Source: Spelaeicoccus albus
Lineage (GTDB): Bacteria; Actinomycetota; Actinomycetes; Actinomycetales; Brevibacteriaceae
Direction: 5' to 3'
Length of the DNA: 64,000 nucleotides
Assembly: GCF_013409065.1 (NCBI RefSeq)
Contig: NZ_JACBZP010000001.1
Span: forward strand, 868,001 to 932,000
Both the position numbers and the translations under genes were made by a program. Within the stretch, counting starts at the first letter, position 1, and the number at the start of each line of letters is the position of its first letter. The notes under the pieces are model-generated. The model was given only the letters and a program-made list of their open reading frames with translations, searched no databases and had not been told where the DNA came from. Below, in pieces: positions 1 to 8,821 of the stretch.

Positions 1-121
1 AGTGGTGGCGAATGGTCAACGGCCCCCGCCGAGTGGTGGCGAATGGCTGCGAAATCGCCGATTTCGCAGCCATTCGCCACCACTCGGTGAAAGGGGGCAG
101 CCGTTCGCCACCACTCGGCGG
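1..121. repeat. Palindromic intergenic repeat, site 1
   Basis: A perfect palindrome spans 29–87: 29-base arms beginning CCGAGTGGTGGCGAATGGCT pair around one central base at 58. A further unit in the same direction as the left arm is cut by the window edge (1–15), and one in the opposite direction lies at 99–121. The order is therefore half unit, full palindrome, half unit. It sits just beyond the stop of the FAD dehydrogenase gene. There is no T-run, so a simple intrinsic terminator is unlikely. The same family recurs at six other places in the window. Confidence 0.93.
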
Positions 122-145
122 ACGAGGTCGTGGAGAAAGGCGCGG

Positions 146-1789
146 CTACAGCTGCCGCACGATCCCGCGTGCGGCTTGTCGGCCCGAAAAGATGCATCCG
201 CCCAAGAACGTGCCCTCCAACGACCGGTACCCGTGCATCCCCCCGCCTCCGAAGCCGGCAACTTCGCCGGCCGCGTACAGGCCCGGCAGCGGATCGCCGG
301 ACGGCGTGAGCACGCGGCCGTCGAGATCGGTTTCCACGCCGCCGAGGGTCTTGCGCGTGATGACGTGCAGTCGGACGGCGATCAGGCCGCCGGCTTTCGG
401 GTCGAGTAGCCGGTGCGGCCGGGCCACGCGGATCAGTCTGTCGCCGATGTAATGCCGGGCGCCGTGAATCGCAGTAACCTGGGCGTCCTTGGAGAATCCG
501 TTCGCGATTTCCCTGTCGCGGCCCGTCACTTCGGCCTCGACCCGGGCTGGATCCACCAAGTCGCCGGCCAGTGCATTCATCTTTCCGACCAGTTCCGGCA
601 GCGTATCTGCGCGGAGGAAGTCTTCGCCACGATCGAGGAAAGCCTGCACCGGCGCCGTTGGGCCCGGGAGCGCCCTTCCCAACGTCGACTTCAAGTTCCG
701 GCCGGTGAGATCGGGATTTTGCTCGGAGCCGGAAAGCGCGAATTCCTTTTCCACGATCTTCGTCGTCGTAATGAACCACGAGTGGTCGTGCCCGGTTTGC
801 CGCAAGTGCGCGAGAGTGCCCAACGTGTCGAAGCCCGGGTAGAGCGGGCCGGGCAGCCGCTTGCCCGTCGCGTCCAACCACAGCGAGCTCGGGCCCGGCA
901 GGATCCGGATGCCGTGCTCCGGCCACACGGGCGAATGGTTCTTGATCCCCTCAACGTAATGCCACATCCGATCCTCATTGATCACATGCGCGCCGGCGAG
1001 CTTTGAAATCCCCAGCATCCGGCCGTCAACGTGAGCCGGGACGCCGGTGATCATGTGCTCGGGCGGGGCGCCGAGGCGCTCCGGCCAGTTCGCGCGAACG
1101 AGTTCGTGATTGCCTCCGATGCCCCCGGACGTCACCAGGACAGCCTGCGCCGAGAGCTCAAAGGCTCCGGACGACGTCCGGCTGCTCGGTTGGCCGCGTC
1201 CGGCCTCGCTGGGCTCAAGCCTCGTACCGCGCACGCCGGTGACAAAGCCGGCGTCAACGATCAACTCGTCGACCCGGTGACGAAAATAGAACCGCATCCT
1301 GCCGTCGTGTGCGGCTTGCTTCACCCGGCGGACGAACGGCTCGAGCACGCCCGGCCCGGTCCCCCACACGATATGGAAGCGCGGCACCGAATTCCCCGGG
1401 CCCTCGGCGTCATAACCGCCGCGTTCGGCCCATCCGACCACCGGAAAGAATTTCATGCCGCGCTCGCGCAGCCAGCTGCGTTTCTCGCCTGCAGCGAATT
1501 CCACGTACGCGCGCGCCCACTTTTCGGGCCAATAGTCCTCGGGCCTGTCGAATCCGGCGGTACCGTGCCAGTCCTGCCACGCCAGGTCGGCCGAATCGCG
1601 AATCCCCAGGCGGCGTTGTTCGGGAGAATCGACGAGAAAGAGCCCGCCGAACGACCAGTACGCTTGGCCGCCCAGCGACGCTTCCGGTTCCTGCTCGACA
1701 ACGACGACCTGCTTGCCGGCCTCGGCGAGTTCGGCAGCGGCAACCAAGCCGGACAAGCCGGCCCCGACCACAATGACATCGGCATCCAT
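146..1789 (-). CDS. FAD-binding dehydrogenase (KsdD-like family)
   Basis: A flavoprotein of about 547 residues in the FAD-binding fumarate-reductase/succinate-dehydrogenase superfamily, closest in style to actinobacterial KsdD-like FAD-binding dehydrogenases. The dinucleotide-binding motif VVGAGLSGLVAAAELAEAG is at the N-terminus, followed by a conserved acidic residue in VVVVEQE. The C-terminal flavin-binding signature includes GLYAAGEVAGFGGGGMHG. The start at 1789 is chosen because the Rossmann strand follows at once; a longer frame upstream has no family character. The substrate cannot be told from sequence, and steroid dehydrogenation is only one possibility. It stands alone and convergent with nothing inside the window; repeat site 1 follows its stop. 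Confidence 0.88.
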   Translation of the reverse strand: MDADVIVVGAGLSGLVAAAELAEAGKQVVVVEQEPEASLGGQAYWSFGGLFLVDSPEQRRLGIRDSADLAWQDWHGTAGFDRPEDYWPEKWARAYVEFAAGEKRSWLRERGMKFFPVVGWAERGGYDAEGPGNSVPRFHIVWGTGPGVLEPFVRRVKQAAHDGRMRFYFRHRVDELIVDAGFVTGVRGTRLEPSEAGRGQPSSRTSSGAFELSAQAVLVTSGGIGGNHELVRANWPERLGAPPEHMITGVPAHVDGRMLGISKLAGAHVINEDRMWHYVEGIKNHSPVWPEHGIRILPGPSSLWLDATGKRLPGPLYPGFDTLGTLAHLRQTGHDHSWFITTTKIVEKEFALSGSEQNPDLTGRNLKSTLGRALPGPTAPVQAFLDRGEDFLRADTLPELVGKMNALAGDLVDPARVEAEVTGRDREIANGFSKDAQVTAIHGARHYIGDRLIRVARPHRLLDPKAGGLIAVRLHVITRKTLGGVETDLDGRVLTPSGDPLPGLYAAGEVAGFGGGGMHGYRSLEGTFLGGCIFSGRQAARGIVRQL

Positions 1790-1958
1790 GCACCGATACT
1801 GCCACAGTCCGCGTCCCGCGGCGGGCCGCACCGAGCAATGACTCGGCGCGGCCGGAGACGACATCCGGCCGCGCCGAGTGGTTGGTCAGCCCGGATCCGT
1901 CAGCCCGGATCGGACACCACCGCGCGGACAACGCGGAGCGGACAATACGGAGCGGGTG

Positions 1959-2219
1959 TTACGGCGCCGTATCGTCGGACCTGCTTCGAACGGCTCCTAC
2001 AACTGCTCCGACCACCAGGAGCACCCCGGCCAGGCCGAGAATGCCGATCAGAGCGGTGCCCGCCTGGATGTGGATGTTGGCGATCTGACTCACGATGAGA
2101 CCGCCGCCGATGATGATCAGGATGATGCCCCACACGATGGTCGTCGGCCGCGGCCCTGTCCGTACTATCGGCTCGGGATTGGTCGCCACCGGTTCGCGGG
2201 CGCTGTATTCCTGGCTCAT
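1959..2219 (-). CDS. Small two-helix membrane protein
   Basis: An 86-residue protein with a polar N-terminus and two predicted membrane helices (about residues 27–47 and 54–76). Its start overlaps the stop of the PspC/LiaF-like gene in an ATGA arrangement, so the two are probably translationally coupled. No enzyme motif is visible. By context it belongs to the PspC envelope-stress locus. The family is not recognised beyond a generic actinobacterial integral membrane protein. Confidence 0.75.
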   Translation of the reverse strand: MSQEYSAREPVATNPEPIVRTGPRPTTIVWGIILIIIGGGLIVSQIANIHIQAGTALIGILGLAGVLLVVGAVVGAVRSRSDDTAP

Positions 2220-3727
2220 GAGTGTGTTCCTTCCTTAGCCTTGTCGACCGTGACGTTGCCGATTCCCATACGGATCTTGACGATCAGGTGGGCCGGGCCG
2301 TTTCCGTACTTCGTCGTCCGGGTCCGGACGTCCGCGCGGTCGAATCCATCCGAGTCGTTGCTCGAGCTGCCGAAGCCTCGGTCCGCGTTTCCGCGGTGCC
2401 ATTCGCCGGCGCCCGCCATCTTCACTTTCGCTGTCTCATCCGGGGGCAGCACCACCTTGACGTCGCCGATCCCCGAATTGACCGGAACCGTGGTGACGCC
2501 GGACGACGGCACTGTCAGATTGCTCAAGTCGACAGTCGTCGAACCGACGCCAACGGAGTACCCGTGTTCGGCCACCCGCACGGATGCCGGCGTCCAGGTG
2601 CTGTTCTGCACTGCGGCAAGGCGTCCGGCCGCCGGCACTATCGCGACGATGAGCGCGATAATCAGACCGACCCACGCCCAACCGGTCAGCCCGCCGCCGC
2701 GCCGTCCCCAGGCGCCGGCCAACACGATGCCGATGCCGACGACGGCCAGGCCGAGACCGACCGCGACGAGCCGGCCGTTGCCCGGCAGGCCGATTTCGCG
2801 TTCGACGAGCCATCCGGCTGCCACGGCAACGATCGCGAGCCCCGCAAAGAGCAGCGTAAGTGGTCCCCCGGCCGGCTTGGTGATCATGCGCGGAGGCCGC
2901 GGAACCGGCGGTGCGACGCCGACGCCCCGAGTATCGGTCCGGTAGCGCACCGTCGATACGGCCGGCTGATAGGCCGGTCGCGGCGCGGCATCGCCGTAAC
3001 CGGACGCCGGGAACGTGGCGGTCGGCTCATCGCCGGACGCCGGGAACGCGGCGGTCGGCTCATCGGTCGGCCGCGCATCGACAACAGTTTCGTCATCGCC
3101 TGCCGGGTCAGCCGCCGGCTCGCCTCCCGGTTGCCGAGGTTCGCTTCCCGGTTGCCGAGGTTCGTCTCCGCCCTGCCCGGGACCGCCGCCGGCTTGCCCG
3201 GGACCGCCACCGTAGTGCCGGCGTCCGGCGTCGCCCGCTCCCGGACCCTGCGGCCGGTGGTCGTCATGGTGCTTGACGGCGTACACGATCACGGCCACTA
3301 CGATGCCGATGCCAAGGACCGGCCCGAACCAGCCCCAGAAGTCGTGACCGGCGGGCCAAAACAGCCAGGGTGCGTGGATTCCGGGATTGCCCAGGCCGAG
3401 CAACACCACTAAGCACGAGCCGATGAAGCCTCCGCTCCAGACACCGTGCAGCACTCCTTCGGCGTGGATCCGGCCGTCGGGTTCGGGGAGGAACAACCAG
3501 GCCAGCCCGTACAACAGCACGCCAATGCCGAAGAACAGGCACAAGACGATTGCCAGGCCGCGGACCAGTGTCCGGTCGATCCCGGTGCGCTCGGCGACGG
3601 CACCCGCGACGCCGCCGATCCAGCGGCCGTCGATGGTGCGGGTGATTCCCGTGCCGCGGATCGAGTCGAAAAAGCGTCCGCCGGGACGCCGCGGCGGCGG
3701 GTACTGTGAAAAGTTGTCGTTGGTCAT
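2216..3727 (-). CDS. PspC-domain membrane protein with LiaF-like C-terminus
   Basis: A protein of 503 residues. A PspC domain lies at about residues 25–85 (TIDGRWIGGVAGAVAERTGI, then a hydrophobic helix). Further membrane helices follow, with a long Gly/Gln/Pro-rich cytoplasmic or linker segment at about 165–260 containing near-exact repeats (ATFPASG, QPGSEPRQPG). Four hydrophobic segments come next. The C-terminal domain (LTVPSSGVTTVPVNSGIGDV onward) resembles the beta-rich LiaF/DUF2154-type domain. PspC and LiaF proteins act at the membrane in envelope-stress sensing. The gene diverges from a PspC-fused histidine kinase, so it is probably the sensor or inhibitor partner of that kinase; this is inferred from context. 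Confidence 0.85.
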   Translation of the reverse strand: MTNDNFSQYPPPRRPGGRFFDSIRGTGITRTIDGRWIGGVAGAVAERTGIDRTLVRGLAIVLCLFFGIGVLLYGLAWLFLPEPDGRIHAEGVLHGVWSGGFIGSCLVVLLGLGNPGIHAPWLFWPAGHDFWGWFGPVLGIGIVVAVIVYAVKHHDDHRPQGPGAGDAGRRHYGGGPGQAGGGPGQGGDEPRQPGSEPRQPGGEPAADPAGDDETVVDARPTDEPTAAFPASGDEPTATFPASGYGDAAPRPAYQPAVSTVRYRTDTRGVGVAPPVPRPPRMITKPAGGPLTLLFAGLAIVAVAAGWLVEREIGLPGNGRLVAVGLGLAVVGIGIVLAGAWGRRGGGLTGWAWVGLIIALIVAIVPAAGRLAAVQNSTWTPASVRVAEHGYSVGVGSTTVDLSNLTVPSSGVTTVPVNSGIGDVKVVLPPDETAKVKMAGAGEWHRGNADRGFGSSSNDSDGFDRADVRTRTTKYGNGPAHLIVKIRMGIGNVTVDKAKEGTHS

Positions 3728-3841
3728 ATATCTACCGTGCCGTGCCCGTTGCCGCCGCGCTATCGGGGAAGACCCTGATCTTCACCCTGGTATTCGCCCG
3801 GGAAGGCGAAAGTGCGCGGCCCGACATGTGAAGATCGGACT

Positions 3842-5218
3842 ATGAGCGCAATCCGTCCACCGCTGACCAGGCACACCCACGGCCGGGTGCTGTTCGGCGT
3901 GTGCGCCGGCCTGGCCGAACATTTGCGCCTGTCGGTCACGGCTGTGCGCGTCATCATGCTGGTGATGGCGTTTTGCGCCGGGGCCGGCCTGATCTTGTAT
4001 CTCTGGCTGTGGGCACTGTTGCCGTTGGAAGGAGAGCCGGACGTCGGCGACCCGGCTTCTCACCCGGGCTACAGCACCCGCGGGGCCCGCCCAGCGTCCG
4101 GAGCCCGCCCGGCGAACGGGACCCGCCCGGCGTCGAGCTCACCGTCGGAAGCGGCGGAAGACGTCTTCATGCGCGTTGCCACAAATGTACGCGGCAGCTA
4201 CCGGCGCAATCCGAGCCTGTGGTTCGGGTTCGTCATCGGCACCATGCTCTTGCTGTTCTCCGGCGGGCTGATCGCATCGGCCCAGGGGGTGCGGGTGCCG
4301 TGGGGCGTCATCATCCCTGTCATCCTGCTGATCGCCGGCGTCATTCTCATGTGGGTCAACTTGAGCGACACGGAGCGGAAGAAGTGGCGAGGGCGCACCG
4401 ACACGCCGACGTCCCTGGCCGTCGTCCGGCTGATCGGCGGCCTCGCGCTGCTCGTGCTGGGCATCGTGTTCGTCGTGCTCACGGCAACCAACGGCACCCC
4501 GATCTTCTCGACAGTGCTGGCGGTGGTGGCGGTGCTGGTGGGGATCGCACTGGTGCTCGTTCCGTTCGCCGTCCGGTTCTCCCGCAAGATCCTGGCCGAG
4601 CGATCCGAAGCCGCACGGACGAGTGAGCGGGCCGATATCGCGGCACACCTGCACGATTCCGTGCTGCAAACGCTCACGCTCATCCGCCGCCGCAACGGCG
4701 ATCCGGCCGAAGTGGCAAGGCTGGCGCGCGGGCAGGAGCGCGAGCTGCGCGAGTGGCTGTACGGCAGCAAGCTCGAGCCCGGCGTGAGTCTCGCGGACGC
4801 CGTCAAGAACATGGCCGGCGAGATCGAGGATCTCTACGGCGTCGAAATCGAGACGGTCATAGTGGGCGACGTGTTGAGCGATCCGGCCGCCGAGCCGGAT
4901 CAGGACGCATCGAATTCGTCCGCCAAGCTCGGAGCATTGCAGGCGGCTTCACGCGAGGCGATGGTCAATGCCGCGGTGCATGCCGGCGGTACCGTGTCGG
5001 TGTACGCCGAGTTTTCCGACCGGACGCAGCAGATATTCGTCCGCGACCGCGGCGACGGATTCGATGTGGACGATATCGACGACTCGAGGCACGGCGTCCG
5101 GCATTCGATCATCGGCCGGATGGAACGTCACGGCGGGTCGGCCGAGATCGTGCGCGGGAAGTCCGGCGGCACCGAGGTCAGAATGACGATGACGAGCAAC
5201 GACGGGAAGAAGACATGA
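3842..5218 (+). CDS. PspC-fused sensor histidine kinase
   Basis: A membrane sensor kinase of about 458 residues. An N-terminal PspC domain (about 5–65) is followed by a low-complexity Ala/Arg/Pro linker and four hydrophobic helices (about 120–240). The HisKA_3 dimerisation segment has the phospho-acceptor histidine in AAHLHDSVLQT (H271). A HATPase_c domain follows, with N box ASREAMVNAAVHA and G box VRDRGDGF. The start at 3842 gives the PspC domain a normal N-terminus. Its stop overlaps the response-regulator start (ATGA). It resembles MacS-type kinases in which PspC is fused to a NarL-family kinase. The likely signal is membrane or cell-wall stress. Confidence 0.9.
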   Translation: MSAIRPPLTRHTHGRVLFGVCAGLAEHLRLSVTAVRVIMLVMAFCAGAGLILYLWLWALLPLEGEPDVGDPASHPGYSTRGARPASGARPANGTRPASSSPSEAAEDVFMRVATNVRGSYRRNPSLWFGFVIGTMLLLFSGGLIASAQGVRVPWGVIIPVILLIAGVILMWVNLSDTERKKWRGRTDTPTSLAVVRLIGGLALLVLGIVFVVLTATNGTPIFSTVLAVVAVLVGIALVLVPFAVRFSRKILAERSEAARTSERADIAAHLHDSVLQTLTLIRRRNGDPAEVARLARGQERELREWLYGSKLEPGVSLADAVKNMAGEIEDLYGVEIETVIVGDVLSDPAAEPDQDASNSSAKLGALQAASREAMVNAAVHAGGTVSVYAEFSDRTQQIFVRDRGDGFDVDDIDDSRHGVRHSIIGRMERHGGSAEIVRGKSGGTEVRMTMTSNDGKKT

Positions 5219-5865
5219 CGATCCGCGTGGTGTTGGTGGACGATCACCGGCTGGTGCGCAGCGGCGTGCGGGCCGAGCTGGGCGGCGAGTTCGAGGTGGT
5301 CGGCGAGGCCGGGAACGTCGAGGCGGCAATCGACGTGATCAATGCCCAGGCGCCGGACGTCGTGCTGCTCGACGTGCATCTGCCCGGCGGTGCGGGCGGC
5401 GGCGGGCGCGAAGTGATCGAACAATGCGCTCAGGCCGGCACCCGCTCGAAGTTCCTGGCCCTCAGCGTGTCCGACGCGGCCGAGGACGTCGTCGGCGTCA
5501 TCCGCGCGGGTGCGCGCGGATACGTGACGAAGACGATCGCCGGGCCCGAGCTGACGGACGCCATCGAACGGGTGTCGACCGGGGACGCCGTGTTCTCGCC
5601 GCGGCTGGCCGGATTCGTCCTCGACGCGTTCGGCTCGGCGTCCGGCGAAGTGGCGTCCGTGGAAGCCGAACTCGACAGGTTGACGGCCCGCGAGCGCGAA
5701 GTGATGCGGCTGATCGCACGCGGCTATACCTATCGCGAGGTGGCCTCGGAGCTCGTCTTGTCGATCAAGACAATTGAAACGCACATGTCCGCGGTGCTCC
5801 GGAAGCTCCAACTGTCCTCCCGGCACGAACTGACGACGTGGGCGGCCAAGCGCAAGCTGTTGTAG
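5215..5865 (+). CDS. LuxR/NarL-family response regulator
   Basis: A protein of 216 residues: a receiver domain with the acidic pair DD at 9–10, phospho-acceptor Asp53 in VVLLDVHLP and the conserved Lys in YVTKTI, then a LuxR-type helix-turn-helix at about 153–210 (LTAREREVMRLIARGYTYRE). The ATG overlaps the kinase stop codon, which fixes the start and pairs it with the upstream PspC kinase. Expected to control transcription of envelope-stress genes, probably including the divergent PspC/LiaF-like operon. A Gly-rich insertion (GGAGGGG) sits just after the phosphorylation loop. Confidence 0.92.
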   Translation: MTIRVVLVDDHRLVRSGVRAELGGEFEVVGEAGNVEAAIDVINAQAPDVVLLDVHLPGGAGGGGREVIEQCAQAGTRSKFLALSVSDAAEDVVGVIRAGARGYVTKTIAGPELTDAIERVSTGDAVFSPRLAGFVLDAFGSASGEVASVEAELDRLTAREREVMRLIARGYTYREVASELVLSIKTIETHMSAVLRKLQLSSRHELTTWAAKRKLL

Positions 5866-5893
5866 CCGCCGCTTGGCTGACCGTGGACCGTCG

Positions 5894-7354
5894 CTACCCC
5901 TGTTCGAGGAATTTCCGGATGCGCTCTTGTTCGGCAGTCGTGTCGACGCTCGCCACAAAGGCACCGGCCATTCGCAACGGGTCGCCGAAGAAGTAGTACT
6001 CGTAGAGCGCCTGACGCGATCCGAACGCCGAGAGCGCCGCATCGAATGCCAACCGGAAGAGCCGCACCCGCTCGGGGCCGGCAATGTTTTTGCCCTGCAG
6101 ATACGTTTCGACGTCGCCGGCCGCCGAGCCGTACACGTCCGCCTCGCCCGGCAGCCCCATGAGACCGGAAGCTCCGAATTTGCGCAGGATGGCCGGGAAG
6201 CGCTGTGAGATCTTCGGATACCAGTTCCGCGCGGCATTGAGGGCCGACCACCTCGGCGTCATCACGCCAAACCGGTTCGGCTGCGCATCCGCCTCGGCGG
6301 CCCGGAGCGTGGACCGGCCGAGTTCGGCCGCGACCAGGATCTCGGCGATGTCCTCTTGGATGTGTCCGAAGCCGTCGATGCCGATGGCCTGGGCCATCTC
6401 GGTGGCCAGGGCGCCGAAGAACTCGCTCTTGGCCGTGGTGCGCGCCACCACCTGGTGCGTCATGTGCGTTGTGGCGTCGGTGTCCGCATAGAAGTTGTTG
6501 CACAGCTCCGGGTTGCCCAGCATGAAGATGCGCTCACGCGGGACGTGCACGTCGTCGAAGATGACGACGGCGTCCAGCTCTTCAAAGCGCGAGGCCAGCG
6601 GCTCGTTGAAATGTCCGCCCCCGCCGTCCAGCCCTCGGCGGCACAAGAACCGCAGGCCGCGAGTGTCCGTCGGGATCGCGAACGCATAGGAGTACGCGGC
6701 GTCCTCGGGCGAGCCGCGCAGCACCGTGGACGGGAACACGAGCAATTCGTCGGCGAGCGGCGCCACCGTCGCCAACATGCGCGCACCACGGATCGTGACG
6801 CCGTCGTCGTCCTCGTCCACGATGCGCGCCGAGAGCTGACCGCCGCCTTGCCGGGGACCCGACACGCCGCGATTGACCTGCGGCGGGATCAGCGTGTGGG
6901 TGGTCAACAGATCGTTTTCGCGCACATACTCGTAATAATTCCGCATATTGTCGGCGTACTCGTCGCCGTTGACGTCGGCCGACCGGAACCAGTCGCCGGC
7001 GGTGGACAGCGCCATCAGGGCGGAGTTGAGGTAATCGCCGGTGCGTCCCAACATGCCGAACGAGTACTTGGCCCAGATCGAGGCGGCTTCGCGACGCTTG
7101 ATCAGTTCGGCTTGCGTGGTCGGGACCATGAAAGAGGTGGCGACTCGGGCACCGGACGACGGCGATTCGTACGTGAGGGTGTCGCGGTATTTGGGGTCGT
7201 GCTGCATGTCGTACAGCTCGGCGAATGTCTTGGCGACGCCCGCGAACGCCGGATGCTCGGCGAGACGGTCGGTCACGGTCTCCCCGTCGATCTGCACTAC
7301 CGCATGCCGCGAGTTCAATCGCTGGATGAACTCCTTGCCGGTCGATGCAGCCAT
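5894..7354 (-). CDS. hpaB: 4-hydroxyphenylacetate 3-monooxygenase oxygenase component
   Basis: A protein of 486 residues of the HpaB family, the FADH2-using oxygenase that hydroxylates phenolic rings at the ortho position. The N-terminus (TGKEFIQRLNSR), the segment containing GRTGDYLNSALMAL and the acyl-CoA-dehydrogenase-like fold segments are all typical, and length fits the family. The start at 7354 has GGAG upstream; a longer frame runs 83 residues further but overlaps the reductase gene and is arginine-rich noise. The flavin reductase gene lies 38 bases upstream on the same strand, making an hpaC–hpaB operon. The true phenolic substrate may differ (phenol, chlorophenol and 4-HPA enzymes look alike). 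No ring-cleavage genes are nearby. Confidence 0.9.
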   Translation of the reverse strand: MAASTGKEFIQRLNSRHAVVQIDGETVTDRLAEHPAFAGVAKTFAELYDMQHDPKYRDTLTYESPSSGARVATSFMVPTTQAELIKRREAASIWAKYSFGMLGRTGDYLNSALMALSTAGDWFRSADVNGDEYADNMRNYYEYVRENDLLTTHTLIPPQVNRGVSGPRQGGGQLSARIVDEDDDGVTIRGARMLATVAPLADELLVFPSTVLRGSPEDAAYSYAFAIPTDTRGLRFLCRRGLDGGGGHFNEPLASRFEELDAVVIFDDVHVPRERIFMLGNPELCNNFYADTDATTHMTHQVVARTTAKSEFFGALATEMAQAIGIDGFGHIQEDIAEILVAAELGRSTLRAAEADAQPNRFGVMTPRWSALNAARNWYPKISQRFPAILRKFGASGLMGLPGEADVYGSAAGDVETYLQGKNIAGPERVRLFRLAFDAALSAFGSRQALYEYYFFGDPLRMAGAFVASVDTTAEQERIRKFLEQG

Positions 7355-7392
7355 AATGTCCTCCTTGACGGAATGAGTCGGGCCGGAAGCAG

Positions 7393-7896
7393 TTAAATGA
7401 GAAACTCCTGGCCGAGCGATGTTTCGGGAATCACGGTGAATCGCGAATTGGAAAAGCCCAGGGCGTCTCCGTCGCGGTAATTGAAATTGGTCACGCGACC
7501 GAGGTACATGGTGTGGTCGCCGCCGTCGTAGGCCGCCCACGGCGTGCATTCGAAATACGCCAGCGTGCGGGCCAACCGCGGGGCGACGTCGCCTTCGATC
7601 CATTGCGGCTCGCAGTTGGGCCGGCCGGCAAAGTGCAGGGCGAGGTCGTTTTGCTCCGCGCCAAGCACGTTGACGACGAAGGGCCGCCCCGCGAGCGCAT
7701 CGTGCGCGTGGGACTTCCGGTCGACGTTCACGACGACCAACGGCGGATCGACCGATACGGAAGAAAACGAGTTCGCCGTCATACCGTGACGTTTGTCGGC
7801 CCCATCGAATGTCACAACCGTGACACCCGTGGCGAATCGGCCGAACGCGCTGCGCAGTCTGGCGATATTGCGGGCCACCGGGTCGATGTGCCGCAC
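7393..7896 (-). CDS. hpaC: Flavin reductase (HpaC-like)
   Basis: A protein of 167 residues of the flavin-reductase-like FMN-binding split-barrel family. It shows LRSAFGRFATGVTVVTF near the N-terminus, SFSSVSVDPPLVVVNV in the flavin-binding region and a C-terminal GRVTNFNYRDGDAL strand. It should supply reduced flavin from NAD(P)H to the adjacent HpaB oxygenase. The GTG at 7896 is preferred because GAGGTGG sits five bases upstream. The gene heads the hpaCB operon and diverges from the IclR regulator. Confidence 0.88.
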   Translation of the reverse strand: MRHIDPVARNIARLRSAFGRFATGVTVVTFDGADKRHGMTANSFSSVSVDPPLVVVNVDRKSHAHDALAGRPFVVNVLGAEQNDLALHFAGRPNCEPQWIEGDVAPRLARTLAYFECTPWAAYDGGDHTMYLGRVTNFNYRDGDALGFSNSRFTVIPETSLGQEFLI

Positions 7897-7944
7897 GAAT
7901 ACCACCTCAATTGCTGACGGCGCCGTCCTTGTCCGGCGCACGCT

Positions 7945-7976
7945 GCGATTCTATATTAGAATCGCATACTCGTATG
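7945..7976. promoter_or_regulatory. Two operator-like palindromes between hpaC and iclR
   Basis: A perfect inverted repeat, GCGATTCTA then TAT then TAGAATCGC (7945–7965), is followed at once by CATAC–TC–GTATG (7965–7976). Both lie in the divergent promoter region, about 50 bases from each start codon. IclR regulators bind such short palindromes next to the genes they control. These are the natural candidate sites for the divergent IclR protein. Confidence 0.75.
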
Positions 7977-8016
7977 TAGAACCAGGCTATTCGAGTGCGA
8001 TCACGGGAGGCAAGGC

Positions 8017-8730
8017 GTGGACAACCCCGAAGCCCATGAGCCGCCGGCCGACAAAGATCGCGATGCCTGCACCGCGCCGGTGTCGCAAACGCTGTCCCGG
8101 GGCATTCGGGTGCTCGAAGTTCTCGCCGGCTCCGAGACGGCGTTGAATGTTCGCGAAATCGCGGACGAGCTGGGCGTGCACCGTTCAATAGCGTATCGCT
8201 TGGTGCAAACCCTCGAACAGCATTCTCTCGTCACCAGGCACGCCGATGCCCGGTTCTCGCCGGGAACTGGCCTCGCGGTCCTGGCCCGGTCGGTGCAAAG
8301 CGATTTGACGGCGGTGGCCGGGCCGGCTCTCGAGCGGGCGGCGAACGACCTCGGAATGACCGCGTTCATCGTCGTCGCGGACGGTGATCAATGCGTGACG
8401 CTGCTCAGCGCCGAACCGCGCGATGCGCCGGGCGTATTGGCCCAGCGGCCCGGCACGGTGCATTCGGCGCTCCGCGGCGCGCCGGGGTTGGCCATGATGG
8501 CCGCATCGCCGGACGTTCCGCCCGCTCGCAGCGCCGAGATCGGCACGGTGCGCGCGGACGGGTATGCCGCCTCGCACGACGAGGTCATTCCCGGGCTGTC
8601 TTCGGTGGCGGTACCGCTGCCGCGCCCGGTGCCGCCGCATGCGGCGATCGCGGTCGTGTACGTTGCCTCGACGCGCGAGGTGCCGGAGATTGCGGCTCGA
8701 TTGACGCGCGCCGTGGCCGAGATTCCCTAG
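8017..8730 (+). CDS. IclR-family transcriptional regulator
   Basis: A protein of 237 residues with the IclR winged helix at about 22–80 (SRGIRVLEVLAGSETALNVR; recognition helix in HRSIAYRLVQTLEQ) and a C-terminal effector-binding domain that ends earlier than usual. Start is GTG with GGGAGG six bases upstream. It is transcribed away from hpaCB and probably controls that operon in response to an aromatic compound. The effector domain is short and lacks some of the typical distal helices, so ligand binding may be atypical. Confidence 0.88.
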   Translation: MDNPEAHEPPADKDRDACTAPVSQTLSRGIRVLEVLAGSETALNVREIADELGVHRSIAYRLVQTLEQHSLVTRHADARFSPGTGLAVLARSVQSDLTAVAGPALERAANDLGMTAFIVVADGDQCVTLLSAEPRDAPGVLAQRPGTVHSALRGAPGLAMMAASPDVPPARSAEIGTVRADGYAASHDEVIPGLSSVAVPLPRPVPPHAAIAVVYVASTREVPEIAARLTRAVAEIP

Positions 8731-8821
8731 GATCGCCGGCGGGTTTCGCGTCGATCGGGTTCACGGGCCCTCGGGGCGGCCCGGAATGCCGGAACTGCGG
8801 GGTGCCGGGGCTGCGGGAATG

